DNA from: Methanospirillum hungatei JF-1
Lineage (GTDB): Archaea > Halobacteriota > Methanomicrobia > Methanomicrobiales > Methanospirillaceae
Direction: 5' to 3'
NCBI RefSeq assembly: GCF_000013445.1
Contig: NC_007796.1
Coordinates: 1,276,936 to 1,340,935, forward strand
Length of the DNA stretch: 64,000 nucleotides
This document shows, one piece after another, positions 1 through 9,210 of this stretch (position 1 is the stretch's first letter; every line of letters starts with the position of its first letter). The notes under the pieces are model-generated. The model was not told where the DNA came from. It did no database searches and worked only from the letters and a program-made list of their open reading frames with translations. Made by a program: the position numbers and the translations under genes.

Positions 1-145
1 CACTTGGCATCTTCACCGGGGATAACATATAGGTTATGGGAATCTTTTATTAAAGGGAAGATGCAGAGGGGCGCATAAACCTCTAGCTCCATGAACTGAA
101 CCTGTTTTTCTGCGCACCAGAGAGAGAACATGCTCCAGATCTTAT

Positions 146-619
146 TCAGGGTGTATATCGTGGCAAACCTTCCGGAAGGGGAACAACCCTCACCAAAACA
201 GGAGACGGCCCTGTTCTGCACGGAGCAGCTTCACCTTCCAGCACATCAGTAATGATGTATTTTTGTCCCTCTACGACTCCAATCGGATGACATGCCGCAA
301 AAGTTTCACATGCTTCATCACATTCAGGAAACTTCACTACAATCGTGGTATTTTTTCTGGCTATATCAGGAGATACACGCATTTCAACCGGGGCTTCCGC
401 TACATCAACCGTGACAGCCCCCCCATGGTGAACAGGACACCGGTGTGAGGCTGCACGTATAGCTACCACTTCATACCGGCGGCCTGATTCAAGGTTATGA
501 CAGACCCGTGCAATAGTGCATGACTCACATTGATCTGCCCGGCCCATGTAGACAAACTGGGTCCCTGGCTGTGCATATACTGACCCGACAATGGTTACCC
601 GTGTTTTTTTCTGCTCCAT
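146..619 (-). CDS. UPF0179 family cysteine-rich protein
   Basis: This 157-residue protein matches the archaeal UPF0179 family as I recognise it; no function is established. It carries eight cysteines in two similar blocks: C31-X2-C34-X5-C40 with a later Cys near 61, and a CX3CX5C block near residues 99-109 with a later Cys near 133. This doubled pattern suggests two metal or Fe-S sites, which is an inference. There is no signal peptide or membrane segment, so it is probably cytoplasmic. It starts only 4 bases after the stop of egsA on the same strand and is almost certainly cotranscribed with it. Confidence 0.8.
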   Translation of the reverse strand: MEQKKTRVTIVGSVYAQPGTQFVYMGRADQCESCTIARVCHNLESGRRYEVVAIRAASHRCPVHHGGAVTVDVAEAPVEMRVSPDIARKNTTIVVKFPECDEACETFAACHPIGVVEGQKYIITDVLEGEAAPCRTGPSPVLVRVVPLPEGLPRYTP

Positions 620-623
620 ACCC

Positions 624-1703
624 TTACTCCTCGTATAACATCTGCACCAGATGCTCTGCTGATTCCCGTGTCAGTCCCATGTCAAGGATAGTGAACCGCT
701 CAGGTCTTATATCCCGTGCTTTCATGAGTGCCTCTACGATCACCTCATCAGGAATGTTCAGTTCCCGGGGAGTGGTTGGGGCACCTATCCTGGCAAGGGA
801 GGATCTAATCTCCCGCCAGTCCCCGCCATGCAGATACATAGTCATTATTGATCCGATTCCACATGCCTCGCCATGCAATGCTGCCCCTGGCATCAACCGT
901 TCCAGTGCATGACCAAATTTATGTTCTCCTCCTGATGCCGGCCGTGATGAACCGGCGATTGCCATCGACACCCCTGATGAAACAAGGGCCTTGACTACAA
1001 TCCAGGCTGCCTCTTCCTGACCTGGTTTTATCAGATTCGCGTCCTTGACCAGTATCTCAGCGGTCATCTTTGACAAGGCAATAGCATATTCGCTGATCTG
1101 TTCTCCCCTCAGCCGGTGAGCCAACTCCCAATCAAGAATGGCGGTGTAATTGGAGATGACGTCTGCACATCCGGATGCCATAAGCCGGTGGGGCGCCTGG
1201 GAAATAATCCCCGTGTCAGCGACTACTGCTATCGGGGGATGGGCACCAACTGAAACACTGCCAGTCTCGGTGGGAAGGGTTGCCCTTCCTGAGATAATTC
1301 CATCATGCGATGCCGCGGTCGGGACGCTGATGAACGGCTTACCCTGTTTGTACGAGACAATCTTGGCACAATCAATAACTCTTCCCCCGCCAACACCAAT
1401 AAGGAAATCCGCTGAAGATGAGGCCTGACTACAAGCTTCGAGAGTATCAGCATCCAGTTTTCCTGCAACAAAACGTCTGACTTCGTACTGATCTTTCAGA
1501 ATATCCGCGACGGTATTTCCCGCAACTTCACGGGTGGTCCCGCCGGATATGAGAAGAACTGATCGGCCGGGTTTTATATCCGCGATGATGTCAGGAAGTT
1601 GCATTATCGCCTGATGACCAATCAGAACGTCCCGTGGAAGCTGGGTCCATCTCGATTTATTGAAGCCATCCGGCTGCAATACCTGTACCGGGTCTGTGCT
1701 CAT
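624..1703 (-). CDS. egsA: sn-glycerol-1-phosphate dehydrogenase
   Basis: This enzyme reduces dihydroxyacetone phosphate to sn-glycerol-1-phosphate with NAD(P)H and so makes the backbone of archaeal membrane lipids. The 359-residue length is normal for the family. Visible are the N-terminal WTQLPRDVLIGH block, the glycine-rich GVGGGRVID cofactor region near residue 105, and metal-ligand segments SHDGIISG, GGEHKFGHALE and LHGEACGIG of the iron/zinc alcohol dehydrogenase fold. It leads UPF0179 on the minus strand. Its start codon lies only 14 bases from the divergent DUF63 start, so its promoter probably lies inside DUF63 coding sequence. Confidence 0.95.
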   Translation of the reverse strand: MSTDPVQVLQPDGFNKSRWTQLPRDVLIGHQAIMQLPDIIADIKPGRSVLLISGGTTREVAGNTVADILKDQYEVRRFVAGKLDADTLEACSQASSSADFLIGVGGGRVIDCAKIVSYKQGKPFISVPTAASHDGIISGRATLPTETGSVSVGAHPPIAVVADTGIISQAPHRLMASGCADVISNYTAILDWELAHRLRGEQISEYAIALSKMTAEILVKDANLIKPGQEEAAWIVVKALVSSGVSMAIAGSSRPASGGEHKFGHALERLMPGAALHGEACGIGSIMTMYLHGGDWREIRSSLARIGAPTTPRELNIPDEVIVEALMKARDIRPERFTILDMGLTRESAEHLVQMLYEE

Positions 1704-1717
1704 GGAGTTCTCAACAC

Positions 1718-2563
1718 ATGATTAGGGAATTCATCTACAAATATTACATAGATCCCATCCGTTATGGTCAGCCATATACTCTGGTTGATACCCTTACTTA
1801 TGCACTCATCCTGCTGGTATGTATCTGGCTGATTTACCGATGGCTTGAAGCAAACCATATCTCTATTGATCGGGAGTTTGTATACTCCCTGATTCCGTGG
1901 GTGGTATTTGGCGGTTGTCTGCGGGTTGTCGAGGACACCGGGTATATTACCTCTGACCTGCATGTGATATTTACAACGCCGCTGATCTTCTTCCTGATAT
2001 TCGCACTGGCAATGCCGGTTCTCTTTATTGCAAATATTTGTGAGAAGAGAGGGATGGTTCAGTCCTGGAAAAAGCTTTTTCAGTGGACCGGGATAGCACT
2101 TACTCTGGTAACACTTGGGTTTCTCACCTGGTTTGGTCTCACAAACGCCCATATTGATACACTGGTCGGTCTGGCAATCCTTACCATGGCAACCGTTACA
2201 ACCGGTCTTTTATATACTCTCATCAGGTATGGATTCGGGTGGCACTATATGCAGGACCGTCTCTATCAGATGCTGATATTTGGTCATATGCTGGATGCCA
2301 GCGCCACCTCATTTGGTATTGACCTGCATTCAGTTCCCTACATTGAACAACATGTGGTAGGATCTGCTCTGATTGACCTGACCGGTACTGCGTTCGTTAT
2401 GTTTCCACTGAAACTGCTTGTGCTGATTCCCGGTATTTATATCCTCGAACTCTACCGCCGTGAAGGCGCCTCAGGTATCTGGTACCTGATTCTGCTCGCC
2501 ATGATCATGGTCGGTCTTGCCCCAGGCATCAGGGATATGATGCGAATGGTGCTTTATGTCTGA
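1718..2563 (+). CDS. DUF63 family membrane protein
   Basis: This 281-residue polytopic membrane protein of the archaeal DUF63 family has no known function. The N-terminus (MIREFIYKYYIDPIRYGQPY) looks like the usual DUF63 start, followed by roughly seven or eight hydrophobic helices. A conserved-looking segment GHMLDASATSFGIDL lies around residue 188. The stop overlaps the start of the following SpoIIM-like gene by 8 bases, so the two are translationally coupled and probably act together in the membrane. The divergent egsA start is only 14 bases away. Confidence 0.85.
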   Translation: MIREFIYKYYIDPIRYGQPYTLVDTLTYALILLVCIWLIYRWLEANHISIDREFVYSLIPWVVFGGCLRVVEDTGYITSDLHVIFTTPLIFFLIFALAMPVLFIANICEKRGMVQSWKKLFQWTGIALTLVTLGFLTWFGLTNAHIDTLVGLAILTMATVTTGLLYTLIRYGFGWHYMQDRLYQMLIFGHMLDASATSFGIDLHSVPYIEQHVVGSALIDLTGTAFVMFPLKLLVLIPGIYILELYRREGASGIWYLILLAMIMVGLAPGIRDMMRMVLYV

Positions 2564-3125
2564 AACGTTTAAAATTTCTCATTACCTGGCTATTTCAGGA
2601 ATAATTCTTATAGCCGGATTTGCAGCAGGATTTGTATTATCATATTTTGATCCGGCATTTGGTGAGTCACTAGTCAACCTGTTTCAGGAGATGGTAGCAG
2701 GTCAGATAATGGGTGATGATCCACCAGTGCTGGCTCTCCAGTTATTTCTAAATAACCTTGAGGCATGTGTCGTCATCTTTATCGGCGGTGCATTCTTCGG
2801 GTTTATCTCTGTTGCAATACTGATGCTGAATGGTGTGATCATCGGTGCAGTTCTGGAAGTTGTCAGAAAAGAAGCAGGGTATATCGCCCTTTTTGCAGCT
2901 ATTGTTCCCCATGGGATCTTTGAACTTCCCGCTGTTATTGCATCCGGAGCACTTGGACTGATGATGGGGCGGGCAGTGAAAAATGAGTTGTCAGGAATTT
3001 CAGATGCATCTTTTGAGGCATGGCGTCTTGGGGGGTATTTTGTGAAATATATAATCCCGTTCGTTGCCATCGCAGCCGTAATCGAGGCATTTATCACACC
3101 GGCCGTCTTACAACTGGTGACATAG
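2556..3125 (+). CDS. SpoIIM/DUF95 family membrane protein
   Basis: This 189-residue membrane protein belongs to the stage II sporulation protein M (DUF95) family. In archaea the family is unrelated to sporulation and its role is unknown. About five hydrophobic helices are visible. The family hallmark is the central IVPHGIFELPAVIASGALGL segment near residue 112, with NNLEACVVIFIGG before it. It overlaps DUF63 by 8 bases and is followed 10 bases later by proS, so it is the middle gene of a tight plus-strand operon. Confidence 0.85.
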   Translation: MSETFKISHYLAISGIILIAGFAAGFVLSYFDPAFGESLVNLFQEMVAGQIMGDDPPVLALQLFLNNLEACVVIFIGGAFFGFISVAILMLNGVIIGAVLEVVRKEAGYIALFAAIVPHGIFELPAVIASGALGLMMGRAVKNELSGISDASFEAWRLGGYFVKYIIPFVAIAAVIEAFITPAVLQLVT

Positions 3126-3135
3126 GAGCTCATGA

Positions 3136-4572
3136 ATGGAGGAACAGGAAGGAACGCTCCCTCAAAAGGCAGATTTCTCAGGCTGGTACAATGATATCCT
3201 CTGGCGTGCGGAGATTATGGATGTCCGCTACCCGGTAAAAGGACTGTATGTGTGGTTCCCGTTTGGATTTGGTATCCGGAAACGGGTATATGGTATTCTT
3301 CGGGAATTACTTGACCGGGACCATGAGGAGACATTGTTTCCGCTTCTGATACCTGAACCGGAATTCATGAAAGAGGCTGAACATATCAAGGGTTTTGAAA
3401 ATGAAGTATACTGGGTCACCCACGGAGGAACGACTCCCCTTGATATCAAACTCGCCCTTCGCCCGACCAGTGAGACGGCTATTTACCCGATGTATGCTCT
3501 CTGGGTAAGATCACATGCTGATCTTCCGATAAAAGTGTACCAGATTGTCAATACATTCAGGTACGAGACGAAGCATACACGCCCGCTTATCAGACTCCGT
3601 GAGATAACCTCATTTAAGGAGGCTCACACGGTCCATGCTACCTGGGAAGATGCTGAACGTCAGGTTGAGGATGCCATTGCACGATACCGGGAATTTTACG
3701 ATCGGCTGAATATTCCGGTCCTGATATCAAAACGTCCTGACTGGGATAAGTTCCCGGGTGCAGATTATACCATCGCCGTGGATACCATCATGCCGGATGG
3801 GAGAACGCTTCAGATCGGAACCGTCCATCATCTTGGCGATCACTTCTCAAAAACATTCAGCATCCAGTATGAGGATACAAAAGGCCAGCAGCAGTACTGT
3901 CACCAGACCTGTTATGGCATATCAGAGCGATCAATTGCAGCCCTTATCAGTATGCATGGTGATGACCGTGGCCTTATGCTCCCACCCGAAGTTGCCCCGG
4001 TGCAGATCGTAATCGTCCCGGTTATTATGAAAAAGCGGGAGGAAGAGATCATGCAGGCTGCAGAACTGCTTGAGAAGGAGTTACAGAATGCAGGATACCG
4101 GGTGAAGATTGACACCCGTGATCTCAGACCTGGTGCAAAATATTACTACTGGGAGATGAGGGGAGTTCCTCTCAGGCTTGAAATCGGACCACGTGACCTT
4201 GACAATGGTGTTGTTATGGGAGTTCTCCGGTCTGGCGGTAAAGAGTCACTTCCACGGGCAGATATCATTGCTGAGGTGAACAGGAAGATGACTGAGTTCA
4301 CGGCAATCCTTCAGGAGCGGGCAAAAACCCATATCAAAGATCATCTGGTCATGGTAAAAGAGGAATCTCTTGTGAATGAGATGGTTTCAAAAGGTGTTGT
4401 CGCTGTTCACTGGTGCGGGAACCGTGAATGTGCCGACCGGCTTGAAGAGATCGCTGATGCAAGCGTTCTGGGAACTGAAGTCAGGACCGATCTTATCGAT
4501 CAGACTCCCGGTACCTGTATCATCTGCAAAAAGCCTGAATCAGTGGTCACCCTTATCGGCAGATCCTACTAA
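3136..4572 (+). CDS. proS: prolyl-tRNA synthetase, archaeal type
   Basis: This class II aminoacyl-tRNA synthetase attaches proline to tRNA-Pro. Its 478 residues match the short archaeal/eukaryotic-type ProRS without the bacterial editing insert. Motif 2 is seen as [12 protein letters not shown] followed by [19 protein letters not shown]. An anticodon-binding domain follows ([10 protein letters not shown] onward). The C-terminal domain ends in a Tyr (LIGRSY) and holds paired cysteines ([21 protein letters not shown]), the usual zinc-binding module. It follows the SpoIIM-like gene by 10 bases. A T-rich tract after the stop may end the transcript. Confidence 0.97.
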
Positions 4573-4619
4573 TCTTTTTTCGATACCCGTATAGACTCGT
4601 AATACCTATTTCCTGTATA

Positions 4620-5393
4620 ATGACATTCCAATTCCCTGCTGCACTCACTATTGCCGGATCTGACCCTTCTGGTGGTGCAGGGATTCAGATGGATCTGAAG
4701 ACCTTTGCAAAGACGGGAGTATGGGGGATGGCAGTCATCACTGCACTCACCGCCCAGAATGCAGCACAGGTGACCGGCTCATGGCCGATGGACCCGGAAA
4801 TGGTAAGGGAGCAGATAATTGCCGTTCTTGAGGACCTGACACCGGGAGCGATAAAAACCGGGATGCTTGCAAATACAGAAATTATAAAGGCAGTTGAAGA
4901 AACCGTTCCCAAAGATGTTCCCCTGGTCATTGATCCGGTGATGATCTCAACGTCAGGATACCGGCTCCTGAATGATGATGCTATCTGTGATATCTGTGAG
5001 CGTCTGATACCCCTGGCACATCTCATAACCCCAAATATTCCTGAAGCAGAAATCATCTCCCAAATGAAGATCGCGTCTGATGAAGATGTGATTCTTGCTG
5101 GGAGTAAAATTATGGATCTTGGAGCAAAACAGGTTTTGATAAAAGGAGGTCATGGTAAGGGAGATGATGCGATTGACTACCTTATCATGAAAGAGGGAAA
5201 CATATCCTTTCGTCATACCAGATTACCATATGATGTTCATGGATCCGGGTGTTGTCTTTCAGCAGCGATAACCGGATATATTGCACAAGGGTTTGATGAT
5301 ATATCATGCTGCAAAAAAGCAAAGGACCTGGTTACTTTTGGAATCCGGCATGCATATGAGGGAAAAAACAAACATAAAATGATTAATCCTTAG
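4620..5393 (+). CDS. thiD: hydroxymethylpyrimidine/phosphomethylpyrimidine kinase
   Basis: ThiD phosphorylates HMP and HMP-phosphate to HMP-pyrophosphate for thiamine synthesis. Its 257 residues form a single ribokinase-type kinase domain: N-terminal ALTIAGSDPSGGAGIQMDLK, central VIDPVMISTSGYRLL and C-terminal anion-hole/catalytic segment HGSGCCLSAAITGY. Many archaeal ThiD proteins carry a C-terminal ThiN (thiamine phosphate synthase) domain. This one ends right after the kinase fold, so thiamine-phosphate synthase must be encoded elsewhere. It starts 47 bases after proS and may share its transcript. Confidence 0.93.
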   Translation: MTFQFPAALTIAGSDPSGGAGIQMDLKTFAKTGVWGMAVITALTAQNAAQVTGSWPMDPEMVREQIIAVLEDLTPGAIKTGMLANTEIIKAVEETVPKDVPLVIDPVMISTSGYRLLNDDAICDICERLIPLAHLITPNIPEAEIISQMKIASDEDVILAGSKIMDLGAKQVLIKGGHGKGDDAIDYLIMKEGNISFRHTRLPYDVHGSGCCLSAAITGYIAQGFDDISCCKKAKDLVTFGIRHAYEGKNKHKMINP

Positions 5394-5650
5394 AATATTC
5401 AAAAACCAAGATAATGATAGCCGATCTGCATGCATGAGCCGGCAATGAATCATATATCAATGAACTGTTGCTCATGGCTATAATGAGTGGGTAATCATAC
5501 CCCGAATTACACCATACGTCTCAATATATAAAGGATCTCCACCTCGGATGAGACTATTTATAGCTGTTTCACATATAGACGACATACTGGTTCAGGAACC
5601 TGATCTGATCCACTCATATGAACGTATGATTTATACATCCAGGGGTTATC
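5394..5650 (+). promoter_or_regulatory. Intergenic region with ppdK promoter candidates
   Basis: This 257-base non-coding stretch holds two AT-rich TATA-like boxes on the plus strand: CAATATATAAAGG near 5522-5534 and CTATTTATAGC near 5550-5560. A purine-rich AGGGGT at 5641-5646 lies about 5 bases before the ppdK ATG and may be its ribosome binding site. Both boxes would give a leader of roughly 65-100 bases. No hairpin terminator for thiD was seen. Confidence 0.4.
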
Positions 5651-8401
5651 ATGGAAAAAAAATGGGTATATTCATTTGCAGAAGGGGATGGAAAAAATAA
5701 ACAGTTACTCGGTGGAAAAGGGGCAAATCTGTGTGAACTAACACAATCAGGGATCAGGGTACCTCCCGGATTTGTTATAACTACCGAAGCCTGTCTGTCA
5801 TATCTGAATGACCCTCATCGCACACTACCTCATGATCTGATGGAACAGGTCAAAACCCATCTTCGCTCTGTTGAAGAGGCGATGCACCGCAGATTCGGAG
5901 AGAAGAAAAAACCTCTTCTGGTATCTGTCCGTTCTGGCTCAGCCATGTCCATGCCAGGAATGATGGATACCATTTTAAATCTCGGGTTAAATCAGGACAC
6001 TTTGGAGGGGCTTATTCATGATACCGGGAATGAACGATTTTGTTATGATGCATATCGCCGGTTTATCCAGTTATTTGGGAAAGTTGCTCTTGGAGTTCCA
6101 GATGAATTATTTGACGAAGCATTTGAACAGATAAAAAAACAGGCACAAGTTACCCAGGATATTGATCTGTCAGCCCGTGATCTTAAGGATATCTGTAAGA
6201 AATTTCTGCAGGTTGTCGAGCGTTACACCGCAAAACCCTTCCCTCATGATCCCAATGAACAACTGGAGATCGCAATAAAAGCAGTATTTAATTCCTGGAT
6301 GGGGAAACGGGCGGTTGACTACCGAAGGGAATTTAAGATAACTCCGGAGATGGCGAACGGGACTGCAGTAAATATTGTCGCCATGGTCTTTGGAAATATG
6401 AGTAATAATTCTGCAACCGGGGTAGGATTTACCCGTGATCCAGGGACCGGGGAGAATGTCATCTTTGGTGAATACCTGGTAAATGCCCAGGGTGAGGATG
6501 TTGTCGCAGGAATCAGGACACCTAAACCCCTGGCGGCAATGGCCGATGAGATGCCTGGGATTTTCAAGGAGTTAATGGAACTCCGTAATTCGCTGGAATC
6601 ACATTTCAAGGAGGTCCAGGACTTTGAATTTACTATTGAGGAAGGAGTACTCTATTGTCTTCAGACAAGAAACGGGAAGATGAATGCAACCGCCATGGTC
6701 AGAACATCGGTTGAGATGGTGCATGAGGGACTTATAGATAAAAATCAGGCACTCCTTCGGATAAAACCGGATATGCTTGAACAACTGCTCTTCCCAAGAC
6801 TGGACCCTCATACTGATATGCAGCCGGTTGCAAAAGGGCTTGCAGCCTCTCCAGGTGGGGCATCAGGGATTGCGATTTTTGATGCTGATCGGGCGGAGAA
6901 GATGGGGCATAATGGCCATAAAGTCATATTGGTCAGAGAAGAGACAAAACCGGAGGACATTCACGGATTTTTCGCATCCCAGGGAATACTCACAAGCCGG
7001 GGAGGGAAAACATCACATGCGGCAGTCGTTGCAAGAGGTATGGGAAAGCCCTGTGTTGCAGGAGCAGAAGGGATCACTGTTGACGTTAAATTACGTCAAG
7101 CTATCATCGGGGAAGTCAGGATATCAGAAGGAGATATCATAACCATTGATGGATCAACCGGTGCAGTGTACCTAGGAGAAGTGCCCCTTATTGAAGCGGA
7201 ATTTTCCTCTGATCTTGTTACTCTTCTCTCCTGGGCTGATGAGAAAGCCAGACTTCTGGTCATGGCAAATGCAGATACCCCCGCCGATGCAAAGCGTGCA
7301 TTAAAATTCGGAGCAATGGGTATTGGTCTTTGTAGAACGGAACGGATGTTTAATGATCCAGCCAGGCTTCCCATCGTCATTGACATGATCATTGCAGATA
7401 CAAAGGAAGAACGGGAAAAAGCACTTGATAAATTACTTCCCATCCAGCGGGAGGACTTCAAAAATATTTTTTCCATCATGGCACCACGACCAGTTACTAT
7501 CCGGCTGCTTGATCCTCCGATACATGAATTTTTACCCCAGGAGCAGCAACTCATCGATGAAATAGATATTTTACGTAATCTGCGTAAGAATCTCCGGGGT
7601 CTTCGTGTTCTTTCAGATACGGTCTCATTCATGTATCAGAATGATCCTGCCCATCCAAAGGTCCTGACTCCTGCAGATCCGGAACTTCTTGATGCAGTCA
7701 TATTAAAGAAAGAGATGATGCTGAGTAAAGTCCGATCTCTGCATGAGGTAAATCCGATGCTTGGTCACCGGGGAGTCCGGCTCGGGCTTACCTTCCCGGA
7801 GATTTATTCCATGCAGATTCGTGCAATCCTTGAGGCTGCAGCAGAGTGCAGAAAAGAGGGGATCGATGTCCATCCGGAGATTATGATCCCCCAGGTATGT
7901 ACTGCCCAGGAGTTAAACAGGGTAAAGGAATGGGTTGCTGAGATTCACAAGCAGGTAGAGGACGCATATGGTCTGAAAATCTCCTGTTCCTTTGGATCGA
8001 TGCTGGAGGTGGTCAGAGCCTGTATGCGTGCAGAAAACCTTGCCGAAGAAGCTGAGTTCTTCTCATTCGGAACAAATGACCTTACCCAGGCGACCTTCTC
8101 ATTCTCACGGGAAGATGCAGAGAATAAGTTTCTGCCGATGTACAACATGAATCACATCCTTCAGGATAATCCCTTTGAGGTACTTGATGTGAAAGGTGTT
8201 GGAAAACTGATGGAACTGGCCGTTCAATGGGGGAGGACAACACGACCGGGTATGAAAGTAGGTATCTGTGGAGAACATGGCGGTCATCCGGCTTCAATAG
8301 AGTTCTGTCATCAGATAGGGCTGACCTATGTCTCTTGTTCTAGTCCACGGGTTCCGATTGCCAGACTTGCGGCTGCACATGCAGCAATAAAATCAAGATA
8401 A
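5651..8401 (+). CDS. ppdK: pyruvate, phosphate dikinase
   Basis: PPDK interconverts pyruvate + ATP + phosphate and PEP + AMP + pyrophosphate, linking acetyl-CoA-derived pyruvate to gluconeogenesis. At 916 residues it is full length. The N-terminal ATP-grasp domain begins with GGKGANLCELTQSG and contains VRSGSAMSMPGMMDT. The central swivelling domain has the catalytic His in GGKTSHAAVVARGMGKPC, and the Thr two residues before it is the family's regulatory site. The C-terminal TIM-barrel PEP domain carries CRTERMF, GSMLEVVRAC and SFGTNDLTQATFSFSRED. It is monocistronic by spacing and converges with a lipoprotein gene 16 bases downstream. Confidence 0.97.
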   Translation: MEKKWVYSFAEGDGKNKQLLGGKGANLCELTQSGIRVPPGFVITTEACLSYLNDPHRTLPHDLMEQVKTHLRSVEEAMHRRFGEKKKPLLVSVRSGSAMSMPGMMDTILNLGLNQDTLEGLIHDTGNERFCYDAYRRFIQLFGKVALGVPDELFDEAFEQIKKQAQVTQDIDLSARDLKDICKKFLQVVERYTAKPFPHDPNEQLEIAIKAVFNSWMGKRAVDYRREFKITPEMANGTAVNIVAMVFGNMSNNSATGVGFTRDPGTGENVIFGEYLVNAQGEDVVAGIRTPKPLAAMADEMPGIFKELMELRNSLESHFKEVQDFEFTIEEGVLYCLQTRNGKMNATAMVRTSVEMVHEGLIDKNQALLRIKPDMLEQLLFPRLDPHTDMQPVAKGLAASPGGASGIAIFDADRAEKMGHNGHKVILVREETKPEDIHGFFASQGILTSRGGKTSHAAVVARGMGKPCVAGAEGITVDVKLRQAIIGEVRISEGDIITIDGSTGAVYLGEVPLIEAEFSSDLVTLLSWADEKARLLVMANADTPADAKRALKFGAMGIGLCRTERMFNDPARLPIVIDMIIADTKEEREKALDKLLPIQREDFKNIFSIMAPRPVTIRLLDPPIHEFLPQEQQLIDEIDILRNLRKNLRGLRVLSDTVSFMYQNDPAHPKVLTPADPELLDAVILKKEMMLSKVRSLHEVNPMLGHRGVRLGLTFPEIYSMQIRAILEAAAECRKEGIDVHPEIMIPQVCTAQELNRVKEWVAEIHKQVEDAYGLKISCSFGSMLEVVRACMRAENLAEEAEFFSFGTNDLTQATFSFSREDAENKFLPMYNMNHILQDNPFEVLDVKGVGKLMELAVQWGRTTRPGMKVGICGEHGGHPASIEFCHQIGLTYVSCSSPRVPIARLAAAHAAIKSR

Positions 8402-8417
8402 TTGGTTTTCATCTTTT

Positions 8418-8867
8418 TTAATACGTCTTTTTCTTCGGTACCTTGATGATATCTGCTGCACTTCCAAGGTCAGACTGTACCTGGATGAAATAATTCGTTG
8501 CCGGAGCGGTGCTCTCTACCTTCCCGGTCGCTGTATCAATATCTCCCTGCAGACTGTCAACTCCTGCTATCGTTGCATCCATTGCCCGAAGGAAGAACTC
8601 CCGTGATTTTTTATACGTGTCAGAAAGGGTCATCTGTTCTGCTGAACTCTTCGCCTGCTCTGCAAAGGTCTTCATTGCCGAGAGATCATCGATCGTCATG
8701 CCCTTGTAGGGATTGATAATCTTTTCATTTTGGGGGTCCAATTTTTCTATGGCTTCAATAACCAGGGTCTTGTAATCTTCATCATGAGTGGCCCCTGTAC
8801 ATCCTGCTGTATATAAGAAACAAATGAGGAGAATCGGAATCAGAAATAAATGTCGGAGATAACTCAT
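8418..8867 (-). CDS. Small predicted lipoprotein, function unknown
   Basis: I do not recognise this 149-residue protein beyond its export signal. The N-terminus has a hydrophobic stretch (LFLIPILLICFLYTAGC) ending in a lipobox-like TAGC, so it is probably lipid-anchored outside the membrane with Cys23 modified. The rest is largely helical and polar, with a repeated-looking AMKTFAEQAKSSAEQM region, and it ends in basic residues. A TATA-like TTAATAAAG near 8891-8899 on the minus strand lies about 28 bases before the ATG and implies an almost leaderless transcript. Confidence 0.7.
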   Translation of the reverse strand: MSYLRHLFLIPILLICFLYTAGCTGATHDEDYKTLVIEAIEKLDPQNEKIINPYKGMTIDDLSAMKTFAEQAKSSAEQMTLSDTYKKSREFFLRAMDATIAGVDSLQGDIDTATGKVESTAPATNYFIQVQSDLGSAADIIKVPKKKTY

Positions 8868-9210
8868 GATATGGGTTTCTGTTTTTTTCCTTAATAAAGT
8901 CTGCTTATCTTTTCCAGATCACTATTCAAAGAGCCAAACAGAGAATCGCAGTCAATAGTAGTGTTAAATCAATTGTATCTGCACAATACAACATATCTTC
9001 AGAACCAATACCTGGCAATAACTCAGGGGATTATCTCATAATGAAAATCTGCTGCGAATTGTGGCATAAAAATATTTTGGAAAAACCGAAATAAAAAAGG
9101 ATTATTCCAAGGCATGAACATCAATGAGCTCACAGTAATAAGCAAACGTTATGAATTATTTCTGAAAGTTACGCATATTCCATGATTGTCGGGATCACAC
9201 TGAATTCTTA
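8868..9210. other. Intergenic region between divergent lipoprotein and adenine deaminase genes
   Basis: These 343 bases show no convincing coding sequence or RNA gene. The left edge holds the minus-strand TATA-like element for the lipoprotein near 8891-8899. The remainder is AT-rich (for example near 9065-9100), with no clear dyad and no Shine-Dalgarno sequence before the deaminase start at 9211. Confidence 0.4.

Noticed and set aside
1-145. Open frame on the plus strand to the stop at 76-78, and a short Met frame on the minus strand
   Set aside because: Only 25 codons are visible at the window edge with no recognisable motif, so neither can be supported as a gene.
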